NCBI RefSeq assembly: GCF_000182925.2
Contig: NC_026504.1
Coordinates: 1,054,001-1,118,000 of the forward strand
Direction of reading: 5' to 3'
Length of the DNA stretch: 64,000 nt
From: Neurospora crassa OR74A
Taxonomy: Eukaryota; Ascomycota; Sordariomycetes; Sordariales; Sordariaceae
Shown here in pieces: positions 36,241-46,246 of the stretch; position 1 is the stretch's first letter; the number at the start of each line of letters is the position of its first letter. A model generated the notes under the pieces. The model worked only from the letters and a program-made list of their open reading frames with translations. It was not told the DNA's origin and made no database searches. A program made the translations under genes and the position numbers.

Positions 36241-37407
36241 ATGCCACGACAACTGCCCTGGAAAGTTATACCAAGTCAAAAAAAGACTGCTGCTGCTCCC
36301 GCCTCAGAACCCAGCGCAACATCACCTTCGGCTCGCGCCGCGCAGTCATCAAGCAAAGCGAAGCTGAAGCTGAGCACGAGCGCAGATGGGCTCAAAATTG
36401 TACCTGGCCATACAGCACGAGGCTCAGACACTAGCCGTCGTCCACATCTGCCCCGGTTCCCATCGACATCGCCGCCACCTGAGCCTCCGAGAGAGGAGTT
36501 TATGATTGAAGGCCTTCGCTACGATGATAGGTATCGCATGGTGGAGGACGAGTTTCTCTCCGTAGCCGGCGAGTTTACTCGCCATTTGCACGCCGCCGAG
36601 TACCAGCGGCTGAGGAACCTTGCGAGTTCCAGGAATGCTGAGACCATTGATGATATCTCACGTCCTGTCACGGGCGCACCAACGAGTGCTGTAAAACGAA
36701 GGCATGCCAGACTTGAAACGGCTGCCAGACAACAGAGAGGTTTAGCCAAGGTCTTAGGGAAACGGGTTGATCACAACTCGGACCCCGAAGACAAGCCCTG
36801 GACAGGCACCTCGCTGCAGGGCCTAATGGATAGCCCAAGGAAGAAGAAGGTCCCGTTACACCGCTCATTGAGTTCCCTGAGCGCTTCAGCTGGGTTCCGA
36901 GCCGCAACCCGTTCGAATCCGTCACTGGAACTGGCCGTGCATATGCAAGGGAGACTAGGCAACCGAAAGCCACCAAGTGAAGACAAGGGCGACGACAGCG
37001 AGGATGATGACTCGGCTTTGGATGGGCACACATCGTGGTCCCCAAAGCTCCATAGGGCTCGAGTTACCGAAATGCCGTCAGTCTCAATGCTCTCTGCCCG
37101 GAATACCACCGAAAGTAGACCATCTCAGACATCGGCGCATGCTTCGCGCGCCTCCAGTGATCAAGGCACGCGGTTAGACAGGACTTCGCATCCCATTGCT
37201 CCTTCTCCTAAACAAACCAACAGGCTCAACAAGCAGGAAACTTCTAGCGACCAGGATGAAGAGGAAGACGACGCTGATTTGTTCTCTCGAGTTCGTTCCC
37301 GCAGGGCAGCCCAGCGACGAAGACCCGGCTCTCCGGTTATCAAAATCGAGGTCAAGACGGAGGACAGCCAAAGTGCCACCTCATTGCACGAGATACCGTT
37401 TCTCTAA
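36241..37407 (+). CDS. Conserved hypothetical, disordered basic protein
   Basis: A single-exon frame of 388 codons with normal coding composition and a CGGCC-ATG start context. Product not recognised. The N-terminal 80 residues and everything after about 175 are Ser/Pro/Arg/Lys-rich and look disordered. A compact acidic/aromatic block with EGLRYDDRYRMVEDEFL and LHAAEYQRLRNLA-like text (about residues 86-128) looks like the only folded, possibly helical module. KKRK/RKKK-type basic clusters suggest a nuclear location. An acidic stretch (EDKGDDSEDDD, about 245-255) and a near-terminal IKIE segment (about 367-370) that fits the sumoylation consensus are present. It may be a chromatin or DNA-repair accessory protein, but this is a guess from composition only. 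Confidence 0.75.
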   Translation: MPRQLPWKVIPSQKKTAAAPASEPSATSPSARAAQSSSKAKLKLSTSADGLKIVPGHTARGSDTSRRPHLPRFPSTSPPPEPPREEFMIEGLRYDDRYRMVEDEFLSVAGEFTRHLHAAEYQRLRNLASSRNAETIDDISRPVTGAPTSAVKRRHARLETAARQQRGLAKVLGKRVDHNSDPEDKPWTGTSLQGLMDSPRKKKVPLHRSLSSLSASAGFRAATRSNPSLELAVHMQGRLGNRKPPSEDKGDDSEDDDSALDGHTSWSPKLHRARVTEMPSVSMLSARNTTESRPSQTSAHASRASSDQGTRLDRTSHPIAPSPKQTNRLNKQETSSDQDEEEDDADLFSRVRSRRAAQRRRPGSPVIKIEVKTEDSQSATSLHEIPFL

Positions 37408-37449
37408 ATCACCAGTGGATCTGATGACTGCGGTGCCAGGTATCAGCCA

Positions 37450-37830
37450 CATTATTCCCCGGGTTGAAGCATGATCAGAAGATTTCCAAGTCTTACCGGC
37501 CAAAGTATTCGCCAAACTTTAGAGCTTCCTCGACGAGCAGAATTGGCGAAATCTTGACCATGGAAGGCGACAGCCTTGCGCTCTGTCACGAACCGAGCAA
37601 GCTCGTCCATGCCAGCGCTGCCCAAGGCGCTGAGTGACTTCCTCTTTACCTTAGTACCAAGAGTGGGGGTGAGGTGAGTTACGGTGGTGCCCTCGGAGAG
37701 AAGGTTCTTGTACGAGATTTCGGCATTCTTGCCGTGCTCGCAGTGCTCGAAAGCCTCCAATGGGGGGGCTTTCACCCTGGCTTCCAGGTAGAGGGGTAAT
37801 GGGAATACTGCAGAGGACGATCAAGTCGGT
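37450..37830 (-). pseudogene. TauD/Jlp1-type dioxygenase fragment, truncated and frameshifted
   Basis: The minus strand encodes the N-terminal third of a fungal alpha-ketoglutarate-dependent sulfonate/taurine dioxygenase. Visible in order are a PPLEAFEH segment, a THLTPTLGTKV segment and DELARFVTERKAVAF-HGQDFA (family RxQDFA). At about 37,530 the frame breaks; one frame over, the continuation VEEALKFGEYFGR matches the family's next block and then stops or meets GTAAGA. The iron-binding HxD...H motif and the C-terminal two thirds are absent, because the 388-codon gene ends at 37,407 on the other strand. Intact members are about 350-390 residues. It is therefore a relic of a sulfur-scavenging enzyme gene. 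The upstream end (before about 37,830) is uncertain. Confidence 0.75.
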
Positions 37831-39424
37831 ATTGGCTCCATGGAACAGCAAAATATGTCCACCCTTTCCATTCGCAGGGCTTGATAAGTTGCACCTTAGC
37901 GGCCTGGAAGCTTCTTTTATCAGATCACTCAGCTTCTTTGTTGAAGGCAACAAGGGGGGGGTTTTCATAGACGCCTCTGTGATGCACAAACTTGAGCTTC
38001 ACGGGGTTCACCCTGGTATAGTCTGCAGTGAGCAGTTTCCTCCTACCAGTCAGGACGGGTGCCTGATTCCTTCTCTAAAAAAGTACATGGCATTAAACCC
38101 ACCTCCTCGAGCTGTTGTCCGAAACGAAATGGGTTCATCGTCCGCAGGTTTGATAGGAGATGCCCATGATGCAGGCTATGGATGATATTGCGTGAGCAAG
38201 TTATGTTCAATTCAAGATTGTTGCCCAGTATGAGTAATGCAAATAGGGCTCAGGATTACGGCCTATTGCTTTCAACTCAATGCGAACCGGTGCCAATCCG
38301 GTACCTTGTCGGAGGACACGAACGGCTGTTAAGTAAGGGTGTAAGAGGGGTGTAAGAGGGGCTGTTGTCTGGGCCTCCAGAAGTCAACCGAGGAAGTGTA
38401 CTCACAGACCGCTTAGCCGTCTTACCAAGCCAGCAAGGTATGCGTTGTCATTCAGAGCGTCTGGGGAGCAAATGTCGCGTTCTATAGGCGTGCGCATCAT
38501 TGAGCATTGTTATGAGCAGGTGATGTGAGACGCGGAGTGAATATGTGATTGCGTATAGTGGTGATTGGAGTAGGGAGCCCATCATGGCCTCTAACGGTAA
38601 TCAATACGTGAGAATAGGCCAAGATGCATTTATCAAGAGTCGAGACTGCCCGCGAAGCTGACATCGGGTAATTAGTTGTCGACGAGAAAGATCGGGGAAC
38701 AATGACCTCTTGAACTGAGTAACGGTTACGTGGGACAGCTGGCACCATGTATCATTCATTGACCTATACCATATTACGGAGGATATTGATGGAAGCAAAT
38801 GCCAAATTCATCATGAAATCCCTCTAAATCTTCTGCAATTTGTTACTGAGAATCATAAATACCATGCATGCCTTGTGTCTCGAGATTGCCTGGTAGTATC
38901 CCCCTGATTGAGCTCAAATTGGGCTTTGCGAAAGGCTTGGTCCTGGCCCCGGGAAAGGGGCGGAGAGGGGGGATATAACGGGAAATGATGAATGACTCAA
39001 CGCCCCTTCGCTTCCAGCGCTTCTACTGTTGCGGACTAATTCAACCTTCCATCATGTTGGATCCGTGATTCATAAGGCAGGAGCATGTTTCGACACTCGA
39101 TTGGTTTTCTGGCGCTTATCTCGTCCTCTCTAACTTTACGTCAACCTTGCTCATTGTCCCGTCACCTAGCACTGTCATGAGTGCGATCTGGCACATCAGA
39201 AAAGTGTATGCCGATAGAAAACAGGGAAACTTGAAGGTTTGGTCGAAAACTCTGACTTGCTTTCTACTCGAGGTGTGTGTACTTCGTGCACCATAAAAAG
39301 ACCGCTTGAATTACGCCCAAGATTTCCGCCTATATCCACTTCACATCTGCCTTCCTCTTGGAATAATGGAATCCCTTGGGTCCCTTGGTAAGGTACCCCC
39401 ACACACCGCTGATCAGTCGAGCCG
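37831..39424. other. Intergenic, no convincing gene
   Basis: A 141-codon plus-strand frame (37,760-38,185) overlaps the dioxygenase relic and has no recognisable product. The rest has only short frames. A direct duplication GTGTAAGAGGGG occurs at 38,339-38,363. Dinucleotide content is normal (not RIP-like). Confidence 0.5.
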
Positions 39425-40744
39425 TTAACCAGGCAACTCATTGATGTACTGAAGATGTTTTCCACCGTACGGTTTGTGTGCATGTCCCACAGCATAGCCC
39501 TGACCTTCCGAAGCCTCGGATATCAATGGGGATGGCTGGAACGAGGCAGGACTTGTGGTGGCTGGAGAGAAGGCCGAGGGTGATACCGTCTGTCCGTGTA
39601 ACTCTGAACGCAAAGACCATGGGCGGTCGGTCTGGGGGTCGAGTTCACTGATAATCGGGGACGCATGTAGATCTTCCGAGTTCCCCTTTGGCGAGATTGG
39701 CGACTTGGACTCCTTTCCTAGCATATCATCGGCCGTGTTCGCAGACCCGTCGGCACCAGACGGGCTGTGTCCATCCTCTGCTCTTCGTCGGCGGACTACA
39801 AAGAAGATGGCAAGGCCCACCAGTGCCAAAATAACCGAAGCAACGCTAACTATGCCCACAATGGCACCGGTACTGAGGTTCGAGGAGTCATCGGTCGAGG
39901 AAGCTGTTGTGGGTCTAGGTGGAACAGCAGATGGAGCAGACGTGGAAGAGCCCGTACCAGCCGTGAAGGTTGCCTGGGAGCTTGCTGAATCTGGAGAGGA
40001 GGTGATTGTCTGGACTGAGGTGGTCCTGGGCTTGTGGTATACCAAGGATGGGTCGGATACGAGCCAGTTGAGGCTGCTCTCGTCCAGATGTGAAGGAAGT
40101 TTGACGACATTGGGGATGATGCTGGCAGTGAAGGTTTGGAAGGCAGCGGAGACGTCGGTGTTGGGACAAACTTTGTCCTTGTCACATTTGGCTGGGGGTT
40201 TCGTGATGTAATCCGGATAGTCGTTGTTCTGGATGCACGGCATCCACTTGAAGTCATCGTCACAGTAGATAAGGCCGGACCAGACAGAGGCATCATAGAA
40301 CTTTTGAGGGCAAATGGGATCTTCATAATCTTTGTCTGTGCAACCAGCGACGTAGGTGGTGAAGAAGTCTGCATCGAAACATGCACCTTCCTCGAGGCAC
40401 ATGTCGCCGAGCTGGCAGCACCCGACGTGGCCAAGAGCCGCATTTCCACAGGCGACATAGTGGTTTGGAAGGGCGATGGTCTTCGAAGAAGTCTTCCTGT
40501 AACAGGTGCCGTTGCTGATGTTCGGGTCAAAGCCGTCGATGGGGCCGCCAAGGTCGCGAGGAAGAAGGCGAAGGCTGACCATTGCAATCCAGGCAGTTGC
40601 CCCTGGGTACTCTGTGATGCAGTGGTAAGCAGGGCCGGCAGAACGAGGGGGACTGCTGTGAAAGATAGCAGGAGCGCAAATGAAAAATGGTCGGAGATCC
40701 GGGTAAGGTCGAGGAGATTGGCGAGGATTGATGGGGCTCGTCAA
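39425..40744 (-). CDS. Cys-rich single-pass membrane protein
   Basis: The minus-strand frame (439 codons from the outermost ATG) encodes a Cys-rich ectodomain, a Ser/Thr/Pro-rich stalk, a single transmembrane helix (about 39,797-39,868) ending in RRRR, and a cytoplasmic Ser/Pro-rich tail of about 120 residues. The ectodomain has twelve Cys, with NGTCY, CGNAALGHVGCC and CLEEGAC patterns typical of a family of fungal surface proteins of unknown function. The layout resembles wall-stress sensors (Mid2/Wsc-like), but no WSC domain is visible. The start is uncertain. The in-frame ATG at 40,582 gives no signal peptide, whereas a hydrophobic leader ending in APSTA lies in another frame at 40,525-40,580. 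A small indel, sequencing error or missed upstream exon is possible. Confidence 0.75.
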   Translation of the reverse strand: MTSPINPRQSPRPYPDLRPFFICAPAIFHSSPPRSAGPAYHCITEYPGATAWIAMVSLRLLPRDLGGPIDGFDPNISNGTCYRKTSSKTIALPNHYVACGNAALGHVGCCQLGDMCLEEGACFDADFFTTYVAGCTDKDYEDPICPQKFYDASVWSGLIYCDDDFKWMPCIQNNDYPDYITKPPAKCDKDKVCPNTDVSAAFQTFTASIIPNVVKLPSHLDESSLNWLVSDPSLVYHKPRTTSVQTITSSPDSASSQATFTAGTGSSTSAPSAVPPRPTTASSTDDSSNLSTGAIVGIVSVASVILALVGLAIFFVVRRRRAEDGHSPSGADGSANTADDMLGKESKSPISPKGNSEDLHASPIISELDPQTDRPWSLRSELHGQTVSPSAFSPATTSPASFQPSPLISEASEGQGYAVGHAHKPYGGKHLQYINELPG

Positions 40745-41469
40745 TCTGGGCCGACAGCAACTTGAGTTCGATTAGTTCTGTCAAGCGTTGCAATTTCACG
40801 CCACCATAGGTACTCTAGAGATCCAGTATTGCAGTGAAAACGGAAAGAACGTGCGAGGAAGGAAACAAGGGAAGTGAGGGAGGTGGACAAAAGGACACAT
40901 TGGGCAGGCGAGGCCTAGAAGAAAAGGCGGCCAGACTGGACTGAAGGGGGCCTCCTTCCCTGAGCGCCTGAATGTGCTTGCTTGATTGAAAGTTTGATGA
41001 AGGGTGATCATGCAAATTGCCGTCTGTTCCATCATGTTGTCCACCTAAACCTCCACGTTTCCACCTTGACGTCCCTTGTCTGTTCGCCTCGCCCGCTCGC
41101 CGCCCCCAGCGGACCTCGCCGCCAGTCAATCTTCAAGCACCTTTGGTCCCATGCGACAGTACACACTGCCAGCTCATGGCCTGAGTGCGTACAGTACGAC
41201 CGCCTAGGATAACACACTGCTGCGCTCCAGGCTTGTTGACTGAACAAATGTTGAGGTCGATGCGGGTTTCCGTTCTGGAGAGGAAAGAGCCGCAAGAAAC
41301 GAACGATGGTGGTGAACGGGTGGCCTCCATCCTTTGCCATCCGTCATCCCCGGGTTGCCGACTGGTACCCGTGCCCGACCAGTTGCCGAGACAGCAGCAA
41401 TTTCAACACCAAACCTTACTCGGCAGCCTAAGGTCGCGTGTACAACCCATATGGGATAAAAAGAAGGGA
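40745..41469. other. Intergenic region
   Basis: Only short overlapping frames without recognisable products. It is the likely promoter of the minus-strand membrane protein. Confidence 0.5.
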
Positions 41470-42555
41470 TGAAATTGATGAGCAAAAACTGCCATTAGAA
41501 GTCTGTCTCGCCAGTGTTTTCCACCGCCTTGGGGACGCACTCAGCTGGTCTCTGCGGCATATTCACTATTCGACCAATTTGGCTGCCACAAATGCTTCGT
41601 CAGGCAGACCTCTTCGTCTCGGTCTTCGCATCGCTTCTGATAAGTGCAAATGCCCATCATCAGGTTATCCATCCCGCTGCCATTCTTCACCTGTTGTGCG
41701 TCATGCTGCTGAGTCTTTGTGACAAGTACTGGCAAGTCATGCTCGTCCAAGGGGTGCTGATGGGCTTTGCAATGGGTGCAGCATTCAAAGAGTTTGACAA
41801 GAAGCGATCAGCCGCACTGAGAGTGGTGGTTTCCGGATCCTCTGTTGGCGATATCGTCATCCCCATTGCTTTGTCCCCGCTGCTCAACAACTCCAGCTTC
41901 GGGTGGTCCGTAGGCATCACAGCCCAGGCTTCCTCGTCATGCCTTTCATGCTCTTCCCTTGCATGGCCGTCAAGGCCCGTCTGCCCCCGAGAGATACGAA
42001 CTTCTATATCCCGGCCGCTTGCAAGGCAACCAGATGCATTCTCCTTATCGCATCTCCGTTCTTCATCTTCATTGGTATGTTCACTCCGCTCTTCTTTATA
42101 CTCACGCCGAAACACCTGCTCGCTATCCTGAGCGCCGCCTCGACGTTTAGCCGTGTCATCCCTGGTATCTCGGCCGACAAGTACGGACGACTCAACCTTT
42201 ACGCCCTTGAGGCCATCTTCACGAGGGTCATTATCTTCTGCACGAACTCGGCTGTAAGTGGCGCAGCGCTTAGTGTCTATTCGGTCGTGTTTGATTTAGG
42301 TTCGGATCTGGCACTATTATCTCCGGGGCATCGGCCGCCTTCCCCATGAGCACCAAGAGCCAGCAAGACATAGGAACCTTTATGGAAATGGGCATGGCCA
42401 TCAGCGCGCTTGGAGACCTGATCGGTCCGCAACATCGGCCAACATGAGGGCTTCTCGACGTGTCCATGTTTCGTGGTGCCATCTGTTTGCTAGAAGGTTT
42501 TGTTGCACTTACGACCAAGCTGGCCACTCCTGAAGGCATTGTGGGCAAGGTCTGA
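41470..42555 (+). pseudogene. Monocarboxylate-type MFS transporter, broken
   Basis: Plus-strand translation in shifting frames matches a fungal monocarboxylate/riboflavin transporter-like MFS permease (MCT/MCH family). Recognisable in order are CDKYWQVMLVQGVLMGFAMG, KKRSAALRVVVSGSSVG (family loop and TM4-5, about 41,800-41,860), LVMPFMLFPC with KARLPPRDTNF (41,935-42,005), ISADKYGRLNLYAL (42,165-42,210), GTIISGASAAF (42,310-42,335) and MGMAISALGDLIGP (42,385-42,430). It closes with TPEGIVGKV and a stop at 42,553-42,555. At least three frame changes, small internal deletions and a TGA at about 42,446 break it, and the first helices are poorly preserved. The changes look like ordinary indels rather than RIP. 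An intact member would have about 430 residues and 12 helices. Confidence 0.85.
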
Positions 42556-42846
42556 ATTGTTGTCATGGGCCACGGCTGTGAGCGCACCATGGATGCACAT
42601 ACACTGGTGTTGGGATCTGTGACGCAGTTAGATCCTGATATCAATAGCCACATATCGTGTTTCACTCAGTCGATTGCCTTATATCGAGAAGACAAGAATC
42701 ACGGCTTGCTGGTGCAAAGCTTGACATGGCAACATAGGGCGGCGTAGTGGAGTTTTATTTTTTATTCTTTTGTAAGGCTGCACACAATGTTGATCTGATG
42801 ATCTGCGTCCGTGACGTGACTGGTCAATTGCGGGGTTGCGGTTTGG
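42556..42846. other. Spacer between transporter relic and MITE
   Basis: No gene seen. Confidence 0.6.
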
Positions 42847-42921
42847 CGTTCCCACACTCAAACGCCTGTGCAGTCTTGGCGGACGTGTGCGTGTACACAC
42901 ACACACAACTTTTTGGCAAAA
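42847..42921 (+). repeat. MITE left terminal inverted repeat
   Basis: 75 bp with an internal GTGTGCGTGTACACACACAC near-palindrome of alternating purines and pyrimidines. Confidence 0.95.
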
Positions 42922-43085
42922 CGGACCATCGACAAAATTTCATTTGCTTATATCTCTACCAAACGAGGAGATGAAAGAGAACCGACTTGAGATTTAGAAT
43001 TAGAGTACTTAAAATTATCAAGAGAAAAGTTTTTTCTATAGGATAATTGAATTCCTTCATCTTCGTCTTTCGTTTCAGTAGTCCA

Positions 43086-43160
43086 TTTTGCCAAAAAGTT
43101 GTGTGTGTGTGTACACGCACACGTCCGCCAAGACTGCACAGGCGTTTGAGTGTGGGAACG
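43086..43160 (-). repeat. MITE right terminal inverted repeat
   Basis: Exact inverted copy of the left end. Confidence 0.95.
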
Positions 43161-43606
43161 ATCAGGAACCCGGCGAGCTTGATATCCACTGTTCCAGGAG
43201 AGAACCCCACCCCACTGAAATTCACTGGCGTGGCGTGTGCTTCACACGTTACTCCACCAGTAGCAGTTTGCGGTTTCCCCAGATTGAATAAATATACTAT
43301 GGACTATCTTCAACTTCAAAAAAAGTCTGAGCCTTTGGACCCGGGAATATTTGAGTCCCGAGACAGTAGACCAAAGGAAGAAGCAACAATCGTCCCGACA
43401 TCAATATCAGCACCGTTTTTCATGAGCTGCATGCAGACGGGCTGATTTTGGCCGACATTGTTTAATTTTGGTTTCCCGGCTTATGTGTGTCTCACAACTG
43501 CACCAAAACGTCTCGACGACAAACCGAATACCCAAGGGGTGCGGGCAGAGCTGGAGACGAAAAGGGGACACACCGGAGGTCAAGCGGCGGCTTCTGCTCA
43601 TCCGAA
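43161..43606. other. Promoter/5' region of the TFIIIC-subunit gene
   Basis: No separate gene is visible. The frame is open upstream of the chosen ATG to 43,487, but the upstream part lacks coding character and the start at 43,607 has the better context. Confidence 0.5.
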
Positions 43607-45898
43607 ATGGCTCGCCGAACCACAAGAGGCATAAAGAAGAGCTACGTTGAGGCACCTATTGTTTTCGATGATGAGGACGAGCCAATCCCCGTCACATCCA
43701 AGGACTCCGACGATGAGGATTTCACTGCCCCGGAGCCCGCTCAGGAGGAAGAGGATGACAAGGATGAAGAAGCCGACATGGCCGATCCTACCAGTGAAGA
43801 AGACGAGGCCGAGGACGATGAAGATGATGGCGATGCTGACGGTAAAAAGAACGATGCGTCCTCCCATCCCAAAAAACACCGTAATACGGGCGCTGGCATG
43901 ATTCAGAGCCGCAAAGGCTTCCATGACATTCCCCATTACCCCCTCGAGACACGCATTGTGACCCGTGTCTACGCAGGTCCCTTGAGGCGATATGCGCGGT
44001 ATAGTGCCCTGCGCGACTCCATGTACGGGCCCGAGTACAACCGCATCAAGATCATATGGGACTTGGAGATACGATGGGCCGAATTTCCCGCTTTGCCACC
44101 CAGGTACTTGCCTCATGAACCCCAGGGCATCTGTCCCAGCCCATGGCTCGCGCCTGCCTTCGAGCGTACACAGGAACAAAATGCTGCTCGATGGTACAAT
44201 AACTACTACGCCAAGAGTCCCAAGGTACAGCAATGCCATTTGCTTTCTAGTCATGAGGGGGAGCATCTAATTCCTCAAGCCGGAGGTGATCTTGTTACCT
44301 TCATTGGACCCTGGGATCGCCAGGGAGAGTTCCGGTTTGCCCAGGGCCAGAGTTTAACGATAACGGCTTCTGGTCTCCCAACGAGCACATCCGAAGACCA
44401 AGACGAAAGATCAACAGGCTGGATGCTCGACATTGGAAGTATTCCGCTTGCCATGGGCTGGGCTCCATCTCTTGTCAATGCCAAGCAAGTTCTCGCCATC
44501 GCAAGCATACCCTTCGCGGATCAAGAACCTAGGCGACAAGAAGACGGTGCAGATAAGCACCAAGACCCCAGTGCTATGGCTGAAGGCTGCGTCCAGCTTT
44601 GGGAGTTCACACCAAAAGAGGCAGGTAAAACGCTGGCTCGACCTTCCACCACCCCAGCGCGGCTGATCAGGACATTGTGTTTCAGCTGGGGCCGGCCAAA
44701 GCGACTGCAGTGGTGCCCCGTGCCTTTTGAGTCAGTCGGTAGTTATGGGCTACTAGCTATACTTACAGGAGATGGAAAGGCCCGGGTTATTGACGTCAAG
44801 AAGGCTGAAGACGGGAGCGCTCCCGTTTACGGTAAGTCAGACGTAGTTAAATGTTTCCTCCATCCGATATTCTGAGGACCTCCTGGCTAATAGAACGCTT
44901 ATTTAGAATGGGTACAATCGCCTGTTGTCACCCTTGGTATCGATGATGACTACAACAACAAGGTGACTTGTCTAAGCTGGGTGAATATCAACCGCATCGC
45001 CCTCGGTCACTCGGATGGGTCTGTCACACTGTGGTCCATTTTTCCCCGAAAGATGCTACAAAGAGTCGGAGTACACACCACGTATGTGATCGATATATGC
45101 TCAGCCTACCCGTCAAATCCCTACTTGGTCGCCTCGATTCCCGTCGGCGGATGTGCAACCTTGACCGACCTGTCGCAGCCAAGCTCCGAACTCACATACT
45201 TCCCTGTTCCCGCTATCAGCTTCCAGCCGAACATGCTTTGCTGGAACGAGTCCATGCAGGGTTTCATGGCTCTCTACCCATCATCCACGCCCAACACGAC
45301 GATTGCGTTCCTACACCATCGCTTCTTTTGCCAGGCTCGTAGTATCTGCACGGGTCCGAACACTATCACTTGCATTTCTGCCGGAGCTACGCACCCGTTT
45401 GTGCTGGCCGGCTGTGCAGATGGCTCGCTATTCTCTTGCAACGCTCTGCAGAAGCTCTTCAAGCAGAAGGGGGAGCCTTTACAAAAAATCAAGGTAATGG
45501 AACACGAATACAGGCCGATTAGACGTCCTGAACTTCAGGAAAAAGATAGCAGTCGTCCCGTCAGAGGCGCGGTCCGGATCTTGCAAGGTTTCCTACCGGA
45601 GCCCAATGACGATCCCAGGACGGAGAAGCGCAAGGAGCTGGACCGGAAGAAAAAGCTAGAAAGAATGAAAACGGCGTCTGGAAAGAAAAAGGGCCGACCA
45701 AGGAAGAATGGAGGCACCGTAGAGGATCTAGATCGGGAGGCCGAGCTCGACGACAAGCTTGCATCGCGCGTGGTCACCCATGAGCCGCTGACCAGGCTAA
45801 CGACGATTGTCTGGAACCCGAACATGCAATACAGCTGCTGGGCGGCGTGTGCAATGGCTTCGGGTATTATCAAGGTGATGGATCTTGGAGTGCAGTAA
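43607..45898 (+). CDS. tfc6: TFIIIC subunit, WD-repeat type (Tfc6/Sfc6-like)
   Basis: Subunit of the polymerase III assembly factor TFIIIC, which binds the B box of tRNA genes in the nucleus. Two exons (43,607-44,831 and 44,907-45,898) around a 75-bp intron encode 738 residues, normal for fungal Tfc6 proteins. Residues about 20-85 are highly acidic (Asp/Glu runs). A WD40-type propeller follows, with readable blades such as LGHSDGSVTLWSI (about 439-452) and LAGCADGSLFSC (about 573-585). Near the C-terminus a basic linker carries an AT-hook-like KKGRPRKNGG (about 668-677), and the last blade ends IKVMDLG. The ATG at 43,607 (GAA-ATGG) was preferred to an in-frame ATG 120 bp upstream because it begins with MARRTTRG, a typical nuclear N-terminus. 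It faces the PAQR gene tail to tail. Family assignment rests on overall layout and remembered homologues. Confidence 0.82.
44832..44906 (+). other. tfc6: Intron of the TFIIIC-subunit gene
   Basis: GTAAGT donor, CTAAT branch point 17 nt before the TTTAG acceptor. Removal joins TAC-G to AATGGGTAC and keeps the frame open to 45,898. Confidence 0.92.
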
Positions 45899-46098
45899 AC
45901 TAAGGATCCGTTGACTATGGCGAGCCACGGAGGGAGTAATGCCCAATATACCAAAGCGGGAAATGACTATCAAATGATCCAAAGCGAAGCATGATTACTC
46001 TACGACAATCCACCGGACGGCGAAATAGGGTAAGCACATGGACTGAATAATACGTGTCAAGCTCAAAGTTAACCCTGATACATAACAGCGCCAAGTGT

Positions 46099-46132
46099 AC
46101 CAATGTAACAAGTCGCTTCTTGTTACATTGGT
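46099..46132. terminator. Perfect 14-bp inverted repeat, 6-nt loop
   Basis: ACCAATGTAACAAG (46,099-46,112), loop TCGCTT, then its exact reverse complement (46,119-46,132). A second 10-bp palindrome GTCAATTGAC follows at 46,131-46,140. It lies between the stop codons of two convergent genes, so transcripts of both could carry it in the 3' UTR. A role in 3' end formation or insulation is inference. Confidence 0.5.
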
Positions 46133-46195
46133 CAATTGACCTCATTTGCCCCGAGCAGCATCAGTTTCGAAAAAAAATGATTAAGTCAATCACTT

Positions 46196-46246
46196 TATCC
46201 ATCCATCCATCGATCTATTTATCTATCTGTCTATCTATCTCCACAC
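46196..46246. repeat. ATCC/ATCT tetranucleotide microsatellite
   Basis: Runs of TCCATCCATCCATC followed by TATCTATCTGTCTATCTATC. Confidence 0.85.

Larger units (their letters stand above)
42847..43160. mobile_element. 314-bp MITE with perfect 75-bp terminal inverted repeats
   Basis: The left end (42,847-42,921) and the right end (43,086-43,160) are exact reverse complements over 75 bp, starting CGTTCCCACACTC. The core of about 164 bp is AT-richer and noncoding. The outer 34 bp of the terminal repeat match, with one difference, the terminal repeats of the 4.3-kb transposon at 53,379-57,714. The inner part shares a CAAAATTT-CATTT segment with that element's left inside. It is therefore a non-autonomous relative. 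No target duplication is evident in the flanks (GG left, AT right). It sits about 450 bp upstream of the TFIIIC-subunit start codon. Confidence 0.93.

Noticed and set aside
37760-38185. Plus-strand 141-codon frame
   Set aside because: It overlaps the dioxygenase relic antisense, has no recognisable domain and its composition is not convincing.
40136-40587. A 245-codon minus frame starting with a signal-peptide-like leader
   Set aside because: The apparent start codon is TTG and the downstream sequence is a shadow of the Cys-rich frame; kept only as evidence for a possible frame error.
39555-40765. Plus-strand frames of 218 and 209 codons
   Set aside because: They are antisense shadows of the GC-rich membrane-protein gene; no domain or plausible start.
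41687-42115. Minus-strand 142-codon frame
   Set aside because: Antisense to the transporter relic, and the plus strand has clear family blocks.
43598-44266. Minus-strand 222-codon frame
   Set aside because: Antisense shadow of the TFIIIC-subunit gene.
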